Shown: positions 1 to 8,927, numbered from the stretch's first letter. The stretch is DNA of 57,629 nt from Acidobacterium sp049965615 (GCA_049965615.1 JBMFWD010000020.1:1-57629), one strand, 5' to 3'. Program-made: numbers and translations. The notes: a model not told the origin generated them from the sequence alone.

Positions 1-1284
1 CTCGAAGACCGCAGCGATCATCTCTCCGAGCGGTTTGTCTGCTTGCCAGCTTAAGTGGATTTCGTTTAGGGCGCTGAAGCGACGGCGGAAGCCGTCCGCA
101 AGCAATTGCCACTTCTCGATTGGTGGGGTGTCCTCAGATTGGCTCTGCTTTGACTGCGCTTTTCGAACTTTCTGTTCGTAAAGATTAGCGTTCTTCAGAT
201 CGTCGTATGCATTATCAACCACTATGTTGTTGAGCTGATCCGCAATCGTAAACATCTGTTCACTCGCATTTGGACACCAACGCATGATTGCTTCCCGCAT
301 CGTCAGTCTTTGCCATTTGGCCAGGTCGATTTCTACTTCTTCGCCGGCGCGGGGGCCTTTGGGAATGGGGAACTTGGTGATGGTGGTTCCGTTGACTTCT
401 TTGGCGGCGTAGGCGATGTACTCCTCGGTGAGGTCCATGAGCTCGTGGTAGTTGGCGTAGGCCTGGTAGAACTCGAGCATGGTGAACTCGGGGTTGTGCT
501 GGGTGGAGATGCCTTCGTTGCGGAAGTTGCGGTTGATTTCGTAGACGCGGTCGAGGCCTCCGACGACGAGGCGCTTGAGGTAAAGCTCGGGGGCAATGCG
601 GAGGTAGAGGTCGATGTCGAGGGCGTTGTGATGGGTGGTGAAGGGGCGCGCGGCGGCTCCGCCTGCGATGGGCTGCATCATGGGGGTTTCGACTTCGATG
701 AAGCCTCGGGAGTCAAAGAATTTGCGGGTGGCGGCGAGGAGTTTGGCGCGCTTGACGAAGACTTCGCGGACCTCGGGGTTCATGAAGAGGTCGACGTAGC
801 GGCGGCGGTAGCGGAGTTCCACATCTTCGAGGCCGTGGTACTTGTCGGGCAGGGCGAGCATGGCCTTGGCGAGGAAGGTGAGGGTTTCAACGTGGACGCT
901 GAGCTCGCCGGTGCGGGTGCGGAAGAGGTAGCCGGTGACGCCGATGTGGTCGCCGAGGTCGAGGAGCTTGTAGATGGCGAAGGGGTCGTCGCCGATGGCG
1001 TCTTTGCGGATGTAGAGCTGGAGGCGCTGGCCGTCCTGCTGGAGGTGCGCGAAGCCGGCCTTGCCCTGGCCGCGGATGGCCATGAGGCGTCCGGCGACGG
1101 CGACGGGGGGCTTGTCGGCTTCGAGCTGCTCGGCGGTGGCGTCGGCGTACTTGTCCCAGATTTGAGCGACGGTGTGGGTGGCCGAGAAATGGTTGGGATA
1201 GGCGGGCTGGCCGAGAGCCTCGATCTGCTGGAGCTTTTGCTGGCGGAGCGCGAATTGGTTGCGCTCGAAATCGGAGTCAAACAC
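1..1284 (-). CDS. lysS: Lysine--tRNA ligase, class II (C-terminus outside window)
   Basis: Cytoplasmic enzyme that charges tRNA-Lys with lysine using ATP. The reading frame runs open to base 1, so 428 codons are visible of a protein normally about 500 residues or longer; the motif 3 region is missing. An N-terminal OB-fold anticodon domain (around residues 50-150) precedes the class II core. Motif 2 is clear (RNFRNEGIS, then HNPEFTMLEFYQAY). A charged stretch, QKVRKAQSKQSQSED, follows and looks like a lineage insert. I chose the GTG at 1284 because AAGGA lies six bases upstream and no ATG precedes it in frame. A TATACT-like -10 box sits at 1322-1327 on this strand. The gene is divergent from the atp operon. 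Confidence 0.95.
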   Translation of the reverse strand, partial: MFDSDFERNQFALRQQKLQQIEALGQPAYPNHFSATHTVAQIWDKYADATAEQLEADKPPVAVAGRLMAIRGQGKAGFAHLQQDGQRLQLYIRKDAIGDDPFAIYKLLDLGDHIGVTGYLFRTRTGELSVHVETLTFLAKAMLALPDKYHGLEDVELRYRRRYVDLFMNPEVREVFVKRAKLLAATRKFFDSRGFIEVETPMMQPIAGGAAARPFTTHHNALDIDLYLRIAPELYLKRLVVGGLDRVYEINRNFRNEGISTQHNPEFTMLEFYQAYANYHELMDLTEEYIAYAAKEVNGTTITKFPIPKGPRAGEEVEIDLAKWQRLTMREAIMRWCPNASEQMFTIADQLNNIVVDNAYDDLKNANLYEQKVRKAQSKQSQSEDTPPIEKWQLLADGFRRRFSALNEIHLSWQADKPLGEMIAAVFE

Positions 1285-1411
1285 TGGCGTTCCTTGAGTG
1301 CGATGGGATCGGTCTTTTCTGGAGTATAAATTCGCGGGCGGCGGAAATTTGCGTGCGGGGCGGGTTTTGCTTTCTTGCCGTGGCTGCGATGGGGTATAAA
1401 AGCCGCTGGAT

Positions 1412-1738
1412 ATGGCCGACAAGAAAGAGCACGAGAAGCTGACGGGGCGCGAGTTTGCGCAGGCGGTTATGCAGATGGACCGGATGCTGGAGATTGTGCT
1501 GCTGCTGCCGGTTTCCGTGTTTGTGGGCTGGCTGCTGGGGTTGGGGCTGGACCGGTGGCTGCATCAGCATTGGATCTACCTGGCGGGGCTTGTGGTGGGG
1601 TTTGCTGCGGGCGGGATGCAGATTGTGCGGCTTTTGCGGGAGATGGAGAAGAAGCTGGACGGGAATCCGGATGGGCAGAGCGCGTTGAGCGATGAGAGAG
1701 GCGCGGGAGACGGTAAAATCGATGAGGAGCCCAAGTAA
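1412..1738 (+). CDS. atpZ: AtpZ/AtpI-family membrane protein of the F0 operon
   Basis: A 108-residue protein with two predicted membrane helices (about residues 28-45 and 55-72) between a charged N-terminus and a polar, acidic C-terminal tail. Size, topology and position as the first gene of an F0 cluster match the AtpZ family, thought to help assembly or ion supply of the ATP synthase rotor. There is no Shine-Dalgarno before the ATG. A TATAAA box at 1395-1400 lies only 11 bases upstream, so the mRNA may be nearly leaderless (inference). Its stop codon abuts the GTG start of the next gene. Family assignment rests on topology and context rather than on a catalytic motif. Confidence 0.75.
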   Translation: MADKKEHEKLTGREFAQAVMQMDRMLEIVLLLPVSVFVGWLLGLGLDRWLHQHWIYLAGLVVGFAAGGMQIVRLLREMEKKLDGNPDGQSALSDERGAGDGKIDEEPK

Positions 1739-2227
1739 GTGACGGACGCGACGAATCCCCAGACGAGTGAGACGCCGATGACCGGCAGCCGGACGAATCC
1801 CGTGGAGGCGAGCGGGGCGGCAGCGAGCCAGGCGATGTTTGATTTTAACGATGCCCGGTTTCTGGGCGCGCTGCGGCGCACGATGTGGAATATTGCGGTG
1901 CTGGGCGTGGTTCTGGCGGGCCTGCTGACGATGTTTTACGGCTGGCGGACGGGACTGATGCTGCTGATCGGGGCCGGGATTTCGCTGACCGGGGTGTGGG
2001 AGTGGCGGCGGCTGATTGCGGCGATTAATGTGCGGCTGGATGCGCAGCGAAATCCCCTGTCGCTGGTGCGGACGCTCTTCACATTTGTAGTGCGGCTGGC
2101 TATGGTTGGGGCGGTCCTCTATGGTAGTCTAAGATACTTAGAGGGTTCACTTTATGCCCTGGTCGCCGGGCTTTCCCTGGCGATGATCATGCTCACGGTG
2201 GAAGCATTCAGACTGCTGAAGCAATGA
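1739..2227 (+). CDS. atpI: ATP synthase subunit I (AtpI-like)
   Basis: A 162-residue inner-membrane protein with four hydrophobic helices (roughly residues 50-70, 72-90, 110-130 and 135-155) after a polar N-terminus. This is the AtpI/UncI architecture: a non-essential chaperone-like factor for c-ring assembly. The start is the GTG directly after the stop of the preceding gene, so translation is probably coupled. A later ATG (codon 14) is possible but has no better ribosome site. It is followed 74 bases later by atpB, as is usual for AtpI. Confidence 0.75.
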   Translation: MTDATNPQTSETPMTGSRTNPVEASGAAASQAMFDFNDARFLGALRRTMWNIAVLGVVLAGLLTMFYGWRTGLMLLIGAGISLTGVWEWRRLIAAINVRLDAQRNPLSLVRTLFTFVVRLAMVGAVLYGSLRYLEGSLYALVAGLSLAMIMLTVEAFRLLKQ

Positions 2228-2301
2228 GCCCCCTGAAGTACTTTTCCGACACACAAAATTTGCATTTGTAGAGATTTGAGAACCAGGATCGCTCGACCCG
2301 C

Positions 2302-3045
2302 ATGCATGAACTGTTGAACCAACTGACGGCGCTGTTGAACCAGCTTTTTGGCGGCCCCCTGACGGATTTGATGGATAAGGCCGGAGTGCCTCCGGCGGTG
2401 GCCGGTGCGCCGATCCATAACCGGCTGACGCTGCAACTGATTGTGACCCTGGGGCTGGTGGCGTTCTTTATTTATGTACGGCTGCGGCTGAGTGTGGAGA
2501 AGCCTGCAGCCGGACAGCAACTGGCCGAGATCGTGTACGAGTTTGTAGAGGGCCAGGCGCGGGACATTATTCACCACGACTATGAGAAGTACCTGAGCTA
2601 CGGGACGATGATTCTCGTGTTCGTGCTGCTGAATAATTTGATGGGGCTTTTGCCGGGGATCGATACGCCGACGTCGAGCCCGGTGGTTCCGCTGGGGCTG
2701 GCGATCCTCACGTTTATCTACTACAACATTCACGGGCTCTGGAAGCAGGGTCCGGTGGGCTACTTCAAGCACTTTCTGGGGGACGTGTGGTGGCTGACAC
2801 CTCTCTGGTTTCCCCTGGAGATTGTGTCTCACCTGGCGCGCATGGTTTCGCTTACGATTCGTCTGTATGCCAATATGTTTGCGAGCGACCTGCTGACGCT
2901 GGTAACGTTTTCGTTTGTACCCGCTATTTTGCCGATTGTTTTCCTCGGGCTGCATTTTGGGGTGGCGGTGATTCAGTGCTATGTATTTATGCTTTTGACG
3001 TTTATCTACCTTTCGCAGGCAGTTGCCCACGAAGAGAAGATGTAA
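2302..3045 (+). CDS. atpB: ATP synthase F0 subunit a
   Basis: Membrane stator subunit forming the ion half-channels next to the c-ring; 247 residues, usual length. The key helix reads SLTIRLYANMFAS, containing the conserved Arg that faces the c-subunit carboxylate. Several further membrane helices are evident, and the last one (VFMLLTFIYLSQAVAHEE) is typical of the family. It belongs to the cluster atpZ-atpI-atpB-atpE. Subunits b, delta and the F1 genes are not in the window, so they must be encoded elsewhere. Confidence 0.95.
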   Translation: MHELLNQLTALLNQLFGGPLTDLMDKAGVPPAVAGAPIHNRLTLQLIVTLGLVAFFIYVRLRLSVEKPAAGQQLAEIVYEFVEGQARDIIHHDYEKYLSYGTMILVFVLLNNLMGLLPGIDTPTSSPVVPLGLAILTFIYYNIHGLWKQGPVGYFKHFLGDVWWLTPLWFPLEIVSHLARMVSLTIRLYANMFASDLLTLVTFSFVPAILPIVFLGLHFGVAVIQCYVFMLLTFIYLSQAVAHEEKM

Positions 3046-3167
3046 ATCGGGTTGCTCCGGACGGGAGGCTTTTGACTGTCTGGAAAATTACCGCTGATCC
3101 GGGCGGGGAGAGGCAGAATCAATAGCCTCGAATGCACGGGAGCGACTATTGGGAAGCAGGAGAGAAT

Positions 3168-3482
3168 ATGCGTTATTTTCGGTATATCTATATGGCGCTG
3201 GGGGCACTTTTCATGGCCGTGCCGGCGTTTGCGGCAACCACTGGCGGCGGTAGTGGTAGCGTAGCTAACTTTGGGCCGTTGGCCGCCGGTATCGGCATGG
3301 GCCTAGCCTCGGCGGGATGCGGCATCGGCGAGGGCATTGCGGCGATGGGCGCGGCGCAGGGCGTGGCGCGGAATCCGGGCGCGCGGCCGATGATCCAGTT
3401 CATGTTCATCATGGGTCTGGCCTTCATTGAGTCGATGGCGCTGTTCACGATGCTGATTATCTTCATCTTCGTACAGAAGTAA
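3168..3482 (+). CDS. atpE: ATP synthase F0 subunit c (rotor), with N-terminal signal-like extension
   Basis: Rotor proteolipid of the ATP synthase; 104 residues, longer than the usual 75-85 because of a signal-like leader ending near FAATTGGGSG (residues 21-30). The helical hairpin follows with the RNP loop (R68). The ion-binding carboxylate is E88 in AFIESMAL, followed by S89. A second carboxylate, E55 in GIGEG, lies exactly 33 residues earlier, at the position taken by Gln32 in the Ilyobacter Na+-ATPase. This gives a two-carboxylate arrangement (see findings). The start ATG at 3168 has GGAG about 6 bases upstream; an in-frame ATG at 3132 has no such site. A strong terminator follows. Confidence 0.93.
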   Translation: MRYFRYIYMALGALFMAVPAFAATTGGGSGSVANFGPLAAGIGMGLASAGCGIGEGIAAMGAAQGVARNPGARPMIQFMFIMGLAFIESMALFTMLIIFIFVQK

Positions 3483-3507
3483 GAGACGTCGCGAGAAGGG
3501 ATATGGG

Positions 3508-3545
3508 AAAAGGCCTCCGGGAAACCGGGGGCCTTTGTGTTTTTG
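3508..3545 (+). terminator. Rho-independent terminator of the atp operon
   Basis: A perfect-looking stem with arms AAAGGCCTCCGG and CCGGGGGCCTTT (one bulged G) closes a GAAA loop, followed by GTGTTTTT. It lies 25 bases after the atpE stop codon. Confidence 0.85.
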
Positions 3546-3604
3546 GTGTTGGAGTGCCGGGGGTGGAGAGACGCGTGTCGAACGCAGAGCTTCGGTTGGG
3601 AGCA

Positions 3605-3660
3605 TGAAAAATCCCCCTGAGGTGATCCCGGTGGTCTGGAATCCTTCTTCAGGGGGATTG
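3605..3660 (-). terminator. Terminator of the nuo operon
   Basis: Inverted repeat with 11-bp arms, AATCCCCCTGA at 3610-3620 and TCAGGGGGATT at 3649-3659, separated by 28 bases. On the minus strand the second arm ends in a short T tract (TTTTTC). It is placed just after the nuoN stop codon. Confidence 0.7.
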
Positions 3661-3695
3661 GATGGTGGAGCCTGCCCTGGCGGCCCGCTGATGGA

Positions 3696-5222
3696 TCAGG
3701 GCTTGTGGTTGAGCGCCGCCATGGAGGATGCGCTGGGAGTGGCGTTGAGAGGCGGCTGCTGGCTGGAGAGGATGGGGAAGGTTTCTGCCGCGTTGCGCGC
3801 GCCGTTGAGGATCTTGTCCGGAACGATACCGAGGATAAGGGTGACGGCGACGGTGAGGAAGAGGGCGAGCAGCAGCGGGAACGAGGCGCGGGGAACGTCG
3901 AGGACCGGTGAGGTGTCCTGCGGCCTGGAGTAGGCGGCGGTGAGGACGCGGAGGTAGTAAAAGACCGCGATGCCGCTGTTGACGAGGCCGATGATGGCAA
4001 GCCAGATCATGCCGGAGTGAATGGCGGAGGCGAAGACGTAAAACTTGCCGAAAAAGCCGCCGGTGAAGGGGATTCCGATGAGGGAGAGCAGGAAGAAGGC
4101 CATGGCTCCGCCGAGGAGCGGGGAGCGGTAGGCGAGTCCCTTGTAGTCCTCGATGAGGGTGAGGCGGTCATCGTAACCGCCGGCGTGGCTGATGACGGCG
4201 AAGATGCCGACGTTCATAACGGCGTAGGCGACAGCGTAGAAGCTGGCTGCGGCGACACCGCCGGCGGAGAGGACGGTGAAGGCGACGAGCAGGTAGCCGG
4301 CATGCGCGATGGAGGAGTAGGCGAGCATGCGCTTGACGTTCTTCTGGCGGAAGGCGCCGAGGTTGCCGAGGGTCATGGAGACGGCGGCGATGATCCAGAG
4401 CAGGGGCATCCAGTGGCTCTGGAGCTGCGGGAAGGCCTCATAGGCGATGCGCAGAAGTACGGCGAATGCGGCTGCCTTGGGCGCGGTGGACATGAGCCCG
4501 ACGACGGGGGACGGCGCACCTTCGTAGACGTCGGGCGTCCAGAGGTGGAAGGGCGCGGCAGAGACCTTGAAGGCCAGGCCGATGATGATGAAGGCGAGTC
4601 CGACGACGGCAATGGGCAGGGCGTGGCTGGTGGCCAGGTTGCTCGCAATGTCAGTGATACGGGTGGTGCCGGCGGCACCGTAGGTGAGCGCGACGCCGTA
4701 GAGGAAGAAGGCCGTGGCGAAGGAGCCGAGCAGGAAGTACTTGATGGCCGACTCTGGACTTTTGGCGGTCTTGCGGCGGAAGCCGGCGAGGATGTAGGTG
4801 GAGATCGAAGAGATCTCAAGACCGATGAAGACGAGCAGGAGCTCGACGCCGCTGGTCATGAGGAGCATGCCGACGGCGCCGAAGGACATGAGGGCGAAGA
4901 ACTCGCCCAGGTTTTCCGTGTCGGGTTGTGACGCGTCCAGCATGACCAGAGCGGAGACGAGGATGATTCCGGAGATGAGGACGTGGAAGAAGACGCTGAA
5001 GGCGTCTGTCTGCACGACGCCGAAGTAGGCGGTGCCGTCCGGCAAGGAGTACTGATAGAGGCTTGCGATAAGCGCGGCGAGCGCGCCGAAGACGGCGAGC
5101 CAGCCGAGGGGCTTGCGATTGGCTTCGCGGGGCATCACGGGGTCGATCAGCATGATGAGGACGCCGGTGATGGTGAAGATGATTTCAGGAAGTATGCGCA
5201 GAACTGTCATCGATCCGTTCAT
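3696..5222 (-). CDS. nuoN: NADH-quinone oxidoreductase subunit N
   Basis: Antiporter-like proton-pumping subunit of complex I; 508 residues with about 14 membrane helices. The conserved charged positions of the family are visible: Glu in the fifth helix region (LLVFIGLEISSISTYIL), Lys in ESAIKYFLLGSFA, and Lys in NVKRMLAYSSIAHAGY. It is the last gene of the nuo operon. Its ATG overlaps the nuoM stop codon by one base (TAATG), indicating translational coupling. A hairpin terminator follows. Confidence 0.95.
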   Translation of the reverse strand: MNGSMTVLRILPEIIFTITGVLIMLIDPVMPREANRKPLGWLAVFGALAALIASLYQYSLPDGTAYFGVVQTDAFSVFFHVLISGIILVSALVMLDASQPDTENLGEFFALMSFGAVGMLLMTSGVELLLVFIGLEISSISTYILAGFRRKTAKSPESAIKYFLLGSFATAFFLYGVALTYGAAGTTRITDIASNLATSHALPIAVVGLAFIIIGLAFKVSAAPFHLWTPDVYEGAPSPVVGLMSTAPKAAAFAVLLRIAYEAFPQLQSHWMPLLWIIAAVSMTLGNLGAFRQKNVKRMLAYSSIAHAGYLLVAFTVLSAGGVAAASFYAVAYAVMNVGIFAVISHAGGYDDRLTLIEDYKGLAYRSPLLGGAMAFFLLSLIGIPFTGGFFGKFYVFASAIHSGMIWLAIIGLVNSGIAVFYYLRVLTAAYSRPQDTSPVLDVPRASFPLLLALFLTVAVTLILGIVPDKILNGARNAAETFPILSSQQPPLNATPSASSMAALNHKP

Positions 5223-6757
5223 TACTGCCTTCCTTTCAGGAGCATTGCCCTGGCGGGAAGGCTGGTGGCGTGAGATTGAGCCATGGGTTGAGTGACGGGG
5301 GCGTTGGCGAGCGGCCGGATGCCTTGTTCAATGCCGCGAATCCAGTAGGACGATGCGACTCCCATGACGACCATGAGCAGGACCATGGGCCAGACGGCTG
5401 CGAGTTCGCGGAAGCTGACATCAACGCCGCGTTTGTCTTCGACCATGGTAGACGGCGGGCCAAAGAAGATGCGCTGGATGAACCAGAGCATGTAGGCGGC
5501 GCTGAGGATGACGCCCAGTGTGGCGAAGACGACCCATTCGTGATGGCCGACGAAGCTGCCGCTGAGGATGAGGAACTCGCCGACGAAGCCGTTGAGAATG
5601 GGCAGGCCGATGAGCGAGAGGGTGGTGATGATGTAGAGGGTGGCCATGTGCGGCAGGTGCTTGGAGAGGCCGCCGTACTCGGAGATTTCAAAGGTGCCGT
5701 AGCGCTCGTAGAGGATGCCCATGAGGACGAGCAGCGCGCCGCCAGAGATGCCCTCGTTGAGAATCTGATAGACGGCTCCGTCGAGGCCTGTGATGGAGAA
5801 GCAGAAGATGCCGAGGATGACAAAGCTGACCTGGCTGAGAATGGCGTAGGCGGCCAGGCGCTTCATGTCGCGCTGTACGAGGGCGACGAGCGCGCCGTAG
5901 AGGATGCCGATGACGGCGAGTGCGATCATCCAGGGTGCGAACTCGCGGGACTGGACGGGGAAGAGGCCCAGGTTGAAGCGGATAAGAGAGTAGAGTCCAA
6001 GCTTACCGGCAATGACCATCGACATTGCGGTGGGGGCCTGGGTAAGACCGTCTGCGAGCCAGCCGTGCAGCGGGAAGACGGGGACTTTTACGGCGAAGGC
6101 TACGAGGAAGGCCAGAGCGGCCCAGAAGAGCGCCTGCGGGCCGAGTCCGCCGGCTGCGATGGCGGTCTGGAGGTGGCCGAACTCAAAGGTGCCGGTTTTG
6201 GCATAGAGCCAGAGGATGGCGACCAGGAAGAGCGCAGAGGGGATGAAGGTGTAGAGGAAGAACTTGATGGCTGCCTGAGGTCCCTTGTTGCGGCCATACA
6301 TGGCGATGAGGATGGCCATGGGGACGAGGGTGAGTTCCCAGAATGCGTAGTAGAGGAAGAGATCGAGCGAGACGAAGACGCCAAGCATGGCGGTCTGCTG
6401 GATGAGGAAGAGGAAGTAGAACTCCTTGGTGCGGTTCTCGATGGCTTTCCATGAGACGAGGACACCGATGGGGGCGAGGAAGCCGGTGAGAACGACGAGC
6501 CACATGGAGAGTCCGTCTACGCCGAGGTGATAGCGGATGGTGGGGTGCGCGATCCAGGGGGCGTTGATGACGAACTGGAAACCGGACTGACCGTAGACGA
6601 AGTGCGCCGGTAGATGGAGGGTCGCGATGAAGGTGGCAAGCGAGACAAGCAGCGCCCACCACTGGATGATACGACCGCGCCGGGGCAGCAGGGTAAGGAT
6701 AACGGCTCCCGCGAGTGGCAGGAAGGTTATCAGCGATAAGATTGATCCGTTCAGCAC
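5222..6757 (-). CDS. nuoM: NADH-quinone oxidoreductase subunit M
   Basis: Second antiporter-like proton-pumping subunit of complex I; 511 residues. Recognisable segments are FYYAFWELTLVPM-like text (FLYYAFWELTLVPMAIL), KVPVFPLHGWLADG and MKRLAAYAILSQVSF, carrying the conserved Glu, Lys and His of the proton channel. I start it at the GTG at 6757, preceded by GAGGAAAGG four bases upstream. The frame stays open 44 codons further, but that stretch is hydrophilic and unlike NuoM. The 172-base gap to nuoL is unusual inside this tightly packed operon. Confidence 0.93.
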   Translation of the reverse strand: MLNGSILSLITFLPLAGAVILTLLPRRGRIIQWWALLVSLATFIATLHLPAHFVYGQSGFQFVINAPWIAHPTIRYHLGVDGLSMWLVVLTGFLAPIGVLVSWKAIENRTKEFYFLFLIQQTAMLGVFVSLDLFLYYAFWELTLVPMAILIAMYGRNKGPQAAIKFFLYTFIPSALFLVAILWLYAKTGTFEFGHLQTAIAAGGLGPQALFWAALAFLVAFAVKVPVFPLHGWLADGLTQAPTAMSMVIAGKLGLYSLIRFNLGLFPVQSREFAPWMIALAVIGILYGALVALVQRDMKRLAAYAILSQVSFVILGIFCFSITGLDGAVYQILNEGISGGALLVLMGILYERYGTFEISEYGGLSKHLPHMATLYIITTLSLIGLPILNGFVGEFLILSGSFVGHHEWVVFATLGVILSAAYMLWFIQRIFFGPPSTMVEDKRGVDVSFRELAAVWPMVLLMVVMGVASSYWIRGIEQGIRPLANAPVTQPMAQSHATSLPARAMLLKGRQ

Positions 6758-6822
6758 GAAGCCTTTCCTCTGACTACGCCGGTGGGGCAAGCCCATCGGC
6801 TGCGAAAAATGCGCTGTTTCCC

Positions 6823-6857
6823 GGATTCCGTTCGGCATGATGAGCCGAACGGAATCC
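6823..6857. promoter_or_regulatory. Perfect 14-bp inverted repeat between nuoL and nuoM
   Basis: Arms GGATTCCGTTCGGC (6823-6836) and GCCGAACGGAATCC (6844-6857) surround a 7-base loop. There is no T tract on either strand, so it is not a simple terminator. It could be an mRNA processing or stability element, or a protein-binding palindrome. It lies about 65 bases before the nuoM start. Confidence 0.6.
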
Positions 6858-6899
6858 TTGTGCGAAGCGCGAAGTGAAACACAATCCAAAAACTGTCTT

Positions 6900-6929
6900 G
6901 CAGTCCGCGATGAAGCGGGTGCGGACTGC
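6900..6929 (-). terminator. Attenuator-like hairpin directly after nuoL
   Basis: Arms GCAGTCCGC (6921-6929 on the minus strand reading first) and GCGGACTGC (6900-6908) enclose a 12-base loop directly behind the nuoL stop codon. On the minus strand AAGACAGTTTTT follows. It could cause partial termination between nuoL and nuoM and so tune the dose of the last two pump subunits (inference). Confidence 0.5.
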
Positions 6930-8927
6930 TTAGTGAAGCATGAAGCTGCCCGTGAACACGAAGTAAGTCACGACCAGGACGAGTGTGGCTCCGAATGCCA
7001 GCCAGCCGGCGTAGGAGCGGATATTTCCAGACTGAATGCGTGCGACGAGCGAGCCGAGGCCCTGTGCTGTGCCGCCGGCGGCGAAGCCGGCGCCGTCGAT
7101 GACGCCGCGATCGACGAGGAAATTGAGCACGAAGCGGGAGAAGAAGAGAACGGGGGCTGCGATGAAGCCCTCGTAGATCTCGTCGACCCAGTACTTGTGA
7201 TAGAGCGTGCGATGAACGGCGCGGAACTTTTGGGTGAGCAGCTCGGGGAGTTCGGGTTTGGCGTAGTACATGAGGTGCGCGACGAACCATCCCGCGAGGG
7301 CAGTGAGCGTGGAGACGATGGCCAGGATGAGCTGGAGGCTATCGCTGCCGGCGCCGGCGGGGTCGTGGATGAGGTGCGGATTGATGGACAGGCCAGCGGT
7401 GTTGAAGACGGGGGCCAGAAAGTGTGTGATCCACTCGTTGCCGCCGAGGCCGGAGGGCCAGCCGAGGGCGCCGCCGAAGACGGAAAGGAGGGCGAGGATG
7501 GCCATGGGAATGAGCATGACCCAGGGGCTTTCATGAATGTGGCCGTGGCCGTGCTCTTTGGCTTCCTTGAGGATTTCGGATGTGCCGGTGCGGTCTTCTC
7601 CGAAGAAGGTCATGTACCAGAGGCGGAACATATAGAAGGAAGTGAAGCCGGCGGCGACGAGTGCGACGAACCAGAGGATCTTTCCGCCGGGGGCGATGAA
7701 GGCGTCGTAGAGGATTCCGTCCTTACTGGCGAAGCCGACGAGCGGAGGGAAGCCGGAGATGGCGAAGACTGCGGCGGTCATGGTCCAGAAGGTGACAGGG
7801 ATTTTTTTGCGGAGGCCGCCCATGTGGCGCATGTCCTGTTCGCCGGAGAGCGAGTGGATGACGGCGCCGGCGGCGAGGAAGAGCAGGGCCTTGAAGAAGG
7901 CGTGGGCGACAAGGTGGAAGATGCCCGCGCTGTAGGCCGCGACTCCGCAGCCGAGGAACATGTAGCCGAGTTGGGAGACGGTGGAGTAGGCGAGGACGCG
8001 CTTGATGTCGTTCTGCGCGACGGCCATGGTGGCGGCGAAGAATGCTGTGGCGGTTCCGATGACGGCGACGAAGGCGAGGGCCATGGCCGAGCGGTCAAAG
8101 ATAACGTGCGCGCGGGCTACCATGTAGACGCCGGCGGTGACCATGGTGGCGGCATGGATGAGCGCCGAGACTGGGGTGGGGCCTTCCATGGCGTCCGGGA
8201 GCCAGACGTAGAGGGGAATCTGCGCGGACTTGCCGGTGGCGCCGAGCAGCAGCAGCAGGCCGATGGCAGTGAGAAAGCCGCCCTGGAGTGCGGGCTGGGC
8301 GATGATCTGCGGGAAGACCTGCGAGTAGCTGAGGGAGCCGAAGTGCTGGATCATGAGGAACATGGCCAGCAGGAATCCGAAGTCGCCGATGCGGTTGTAG
8401 ATGAATGCTTTTTTGCCTGCGTCGGCGGCGGAGGTCTTGAGGACATAGAAGCCGATGAGCAGGTAGGAGGCGAGGCCGACACCTTCCCAGCCGATGAAGA
8501 GCATGAGGAAGTTGTTGGCGAGCACCAGGGTGAGCATGAAGAACATGAAGAGGTTGAGGTAGGCGAAGAAGCGCCAGAAGCCATCTTCATGAGCCATGTA
8601 GCCGATGGAGTAGACGTGAATGAGGAAGCCTACGCCGGTGATGACGCAAAGCATGAGCAGGGTGAGCTGGTCGAGCTGGAAGGTAAAGCCGGCGTGGAAA
8701 GATCCGGCGGTGATCCAGTTGGCGACATGCTCGACGTAGGGAAGCTGAAGTGAGCCGAAGCGCGCGATGATGATCGCGACCTGGATCACGGGAATGGCGG
8801 TGGCGAGAATGGCGACCGCAGCGACCAGAGCCCTGGGCAGACGGCGGCCGAAGAGGCCGTTTACCAGGAATCCGGCAAGGGGCAGAATGGGCAGGAGCCA
8901 CAGGTGCAGATTGGGGATTCCGTTCAT
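6930..8927 (-). CDS. nuoL: NADH-quinone oxidoreductase subunit L
   Basis: Distal antiporter-like pump subunit of complex I; 665 residues, within the normal range. The N-terminal oxidoreductase domain (VYSIGYMAHEDGFWRFFAYL) precedes the proton-channel core, with LLIGFYVLKTSAADAGKKAF, KSAQIPLYVWLPDAMEGPTP and DIKRVLAYSTVSQLGYMF. A C-terminal segment of about 150 residues corresponds to the lateral helix HL and the last membrane helix. Its ATG overlaps the nuoK stop by four bases (ATGA), so translation is coupled. Confidence 0.95.
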   Translation of the reverse strand: MNGIPNLHLWLLPILPLAGFLVNGLFGRRLPRALVAAVAILATAIPVIQVAIIIARFGSLQLPYVEHVANWITAGSFHAGFTFQLDQLTLLMLCVITGVGFLIHVYSIGYMAHEDGFWRFFAYLNLFMFFMLTLVLANNFLMLFIGWEGVGLASYLLIGFYVLKTSAADAGKKAFIYNRIGDFGFLLAMFLMIQHFGSLSYSQVFPQIIAQPALQGGFLTAIGLLLLLGATGKSAQIPLYVWLPDAMEGPTPVSALIHAATMVTAGVYMVARAHVIFDRSAMALAFVAVIGTATAFFAATMAVAQNDIKRVLAYSTVSQLGYMFLGCGVAAYSAGIFHLVAHAFFKALLFLAAGAVIHSLSGEQDMRHMGGLRKKIPVTFWTMTAAVFAISGFPPLVGFASKDGILYDAFIAPGGKILWFVALVAAGFTSFYMFRLWYMTFFGEDRTGTSEILKEAKEHGHGHIHESPWVMLIPMAILALLSVFGGALGWPSGLGGNEWITHFLAPVFNTAGLSINPHLIHDPAGAGSDSLQLILAIVSTLTALAGWFVAHLMYYAKPELPELLTQKFRAVHRTLYHKYWVDEIYEGFIAAPVLFFSRFVLNFLVDRGVIDGAGFAAGGTAQGLGSLVARIQSGNIRSYAGWLAFGATLVLVVTYFVFTGSFMLH

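Noticed and set aside
6837..8753. A 638-codon open frame on the plus strand
   Set aside because: It is antisense to nuoL, acidic and repetitive in composition as expected from a GC-rich third-position shadow, and has no ribosome site.
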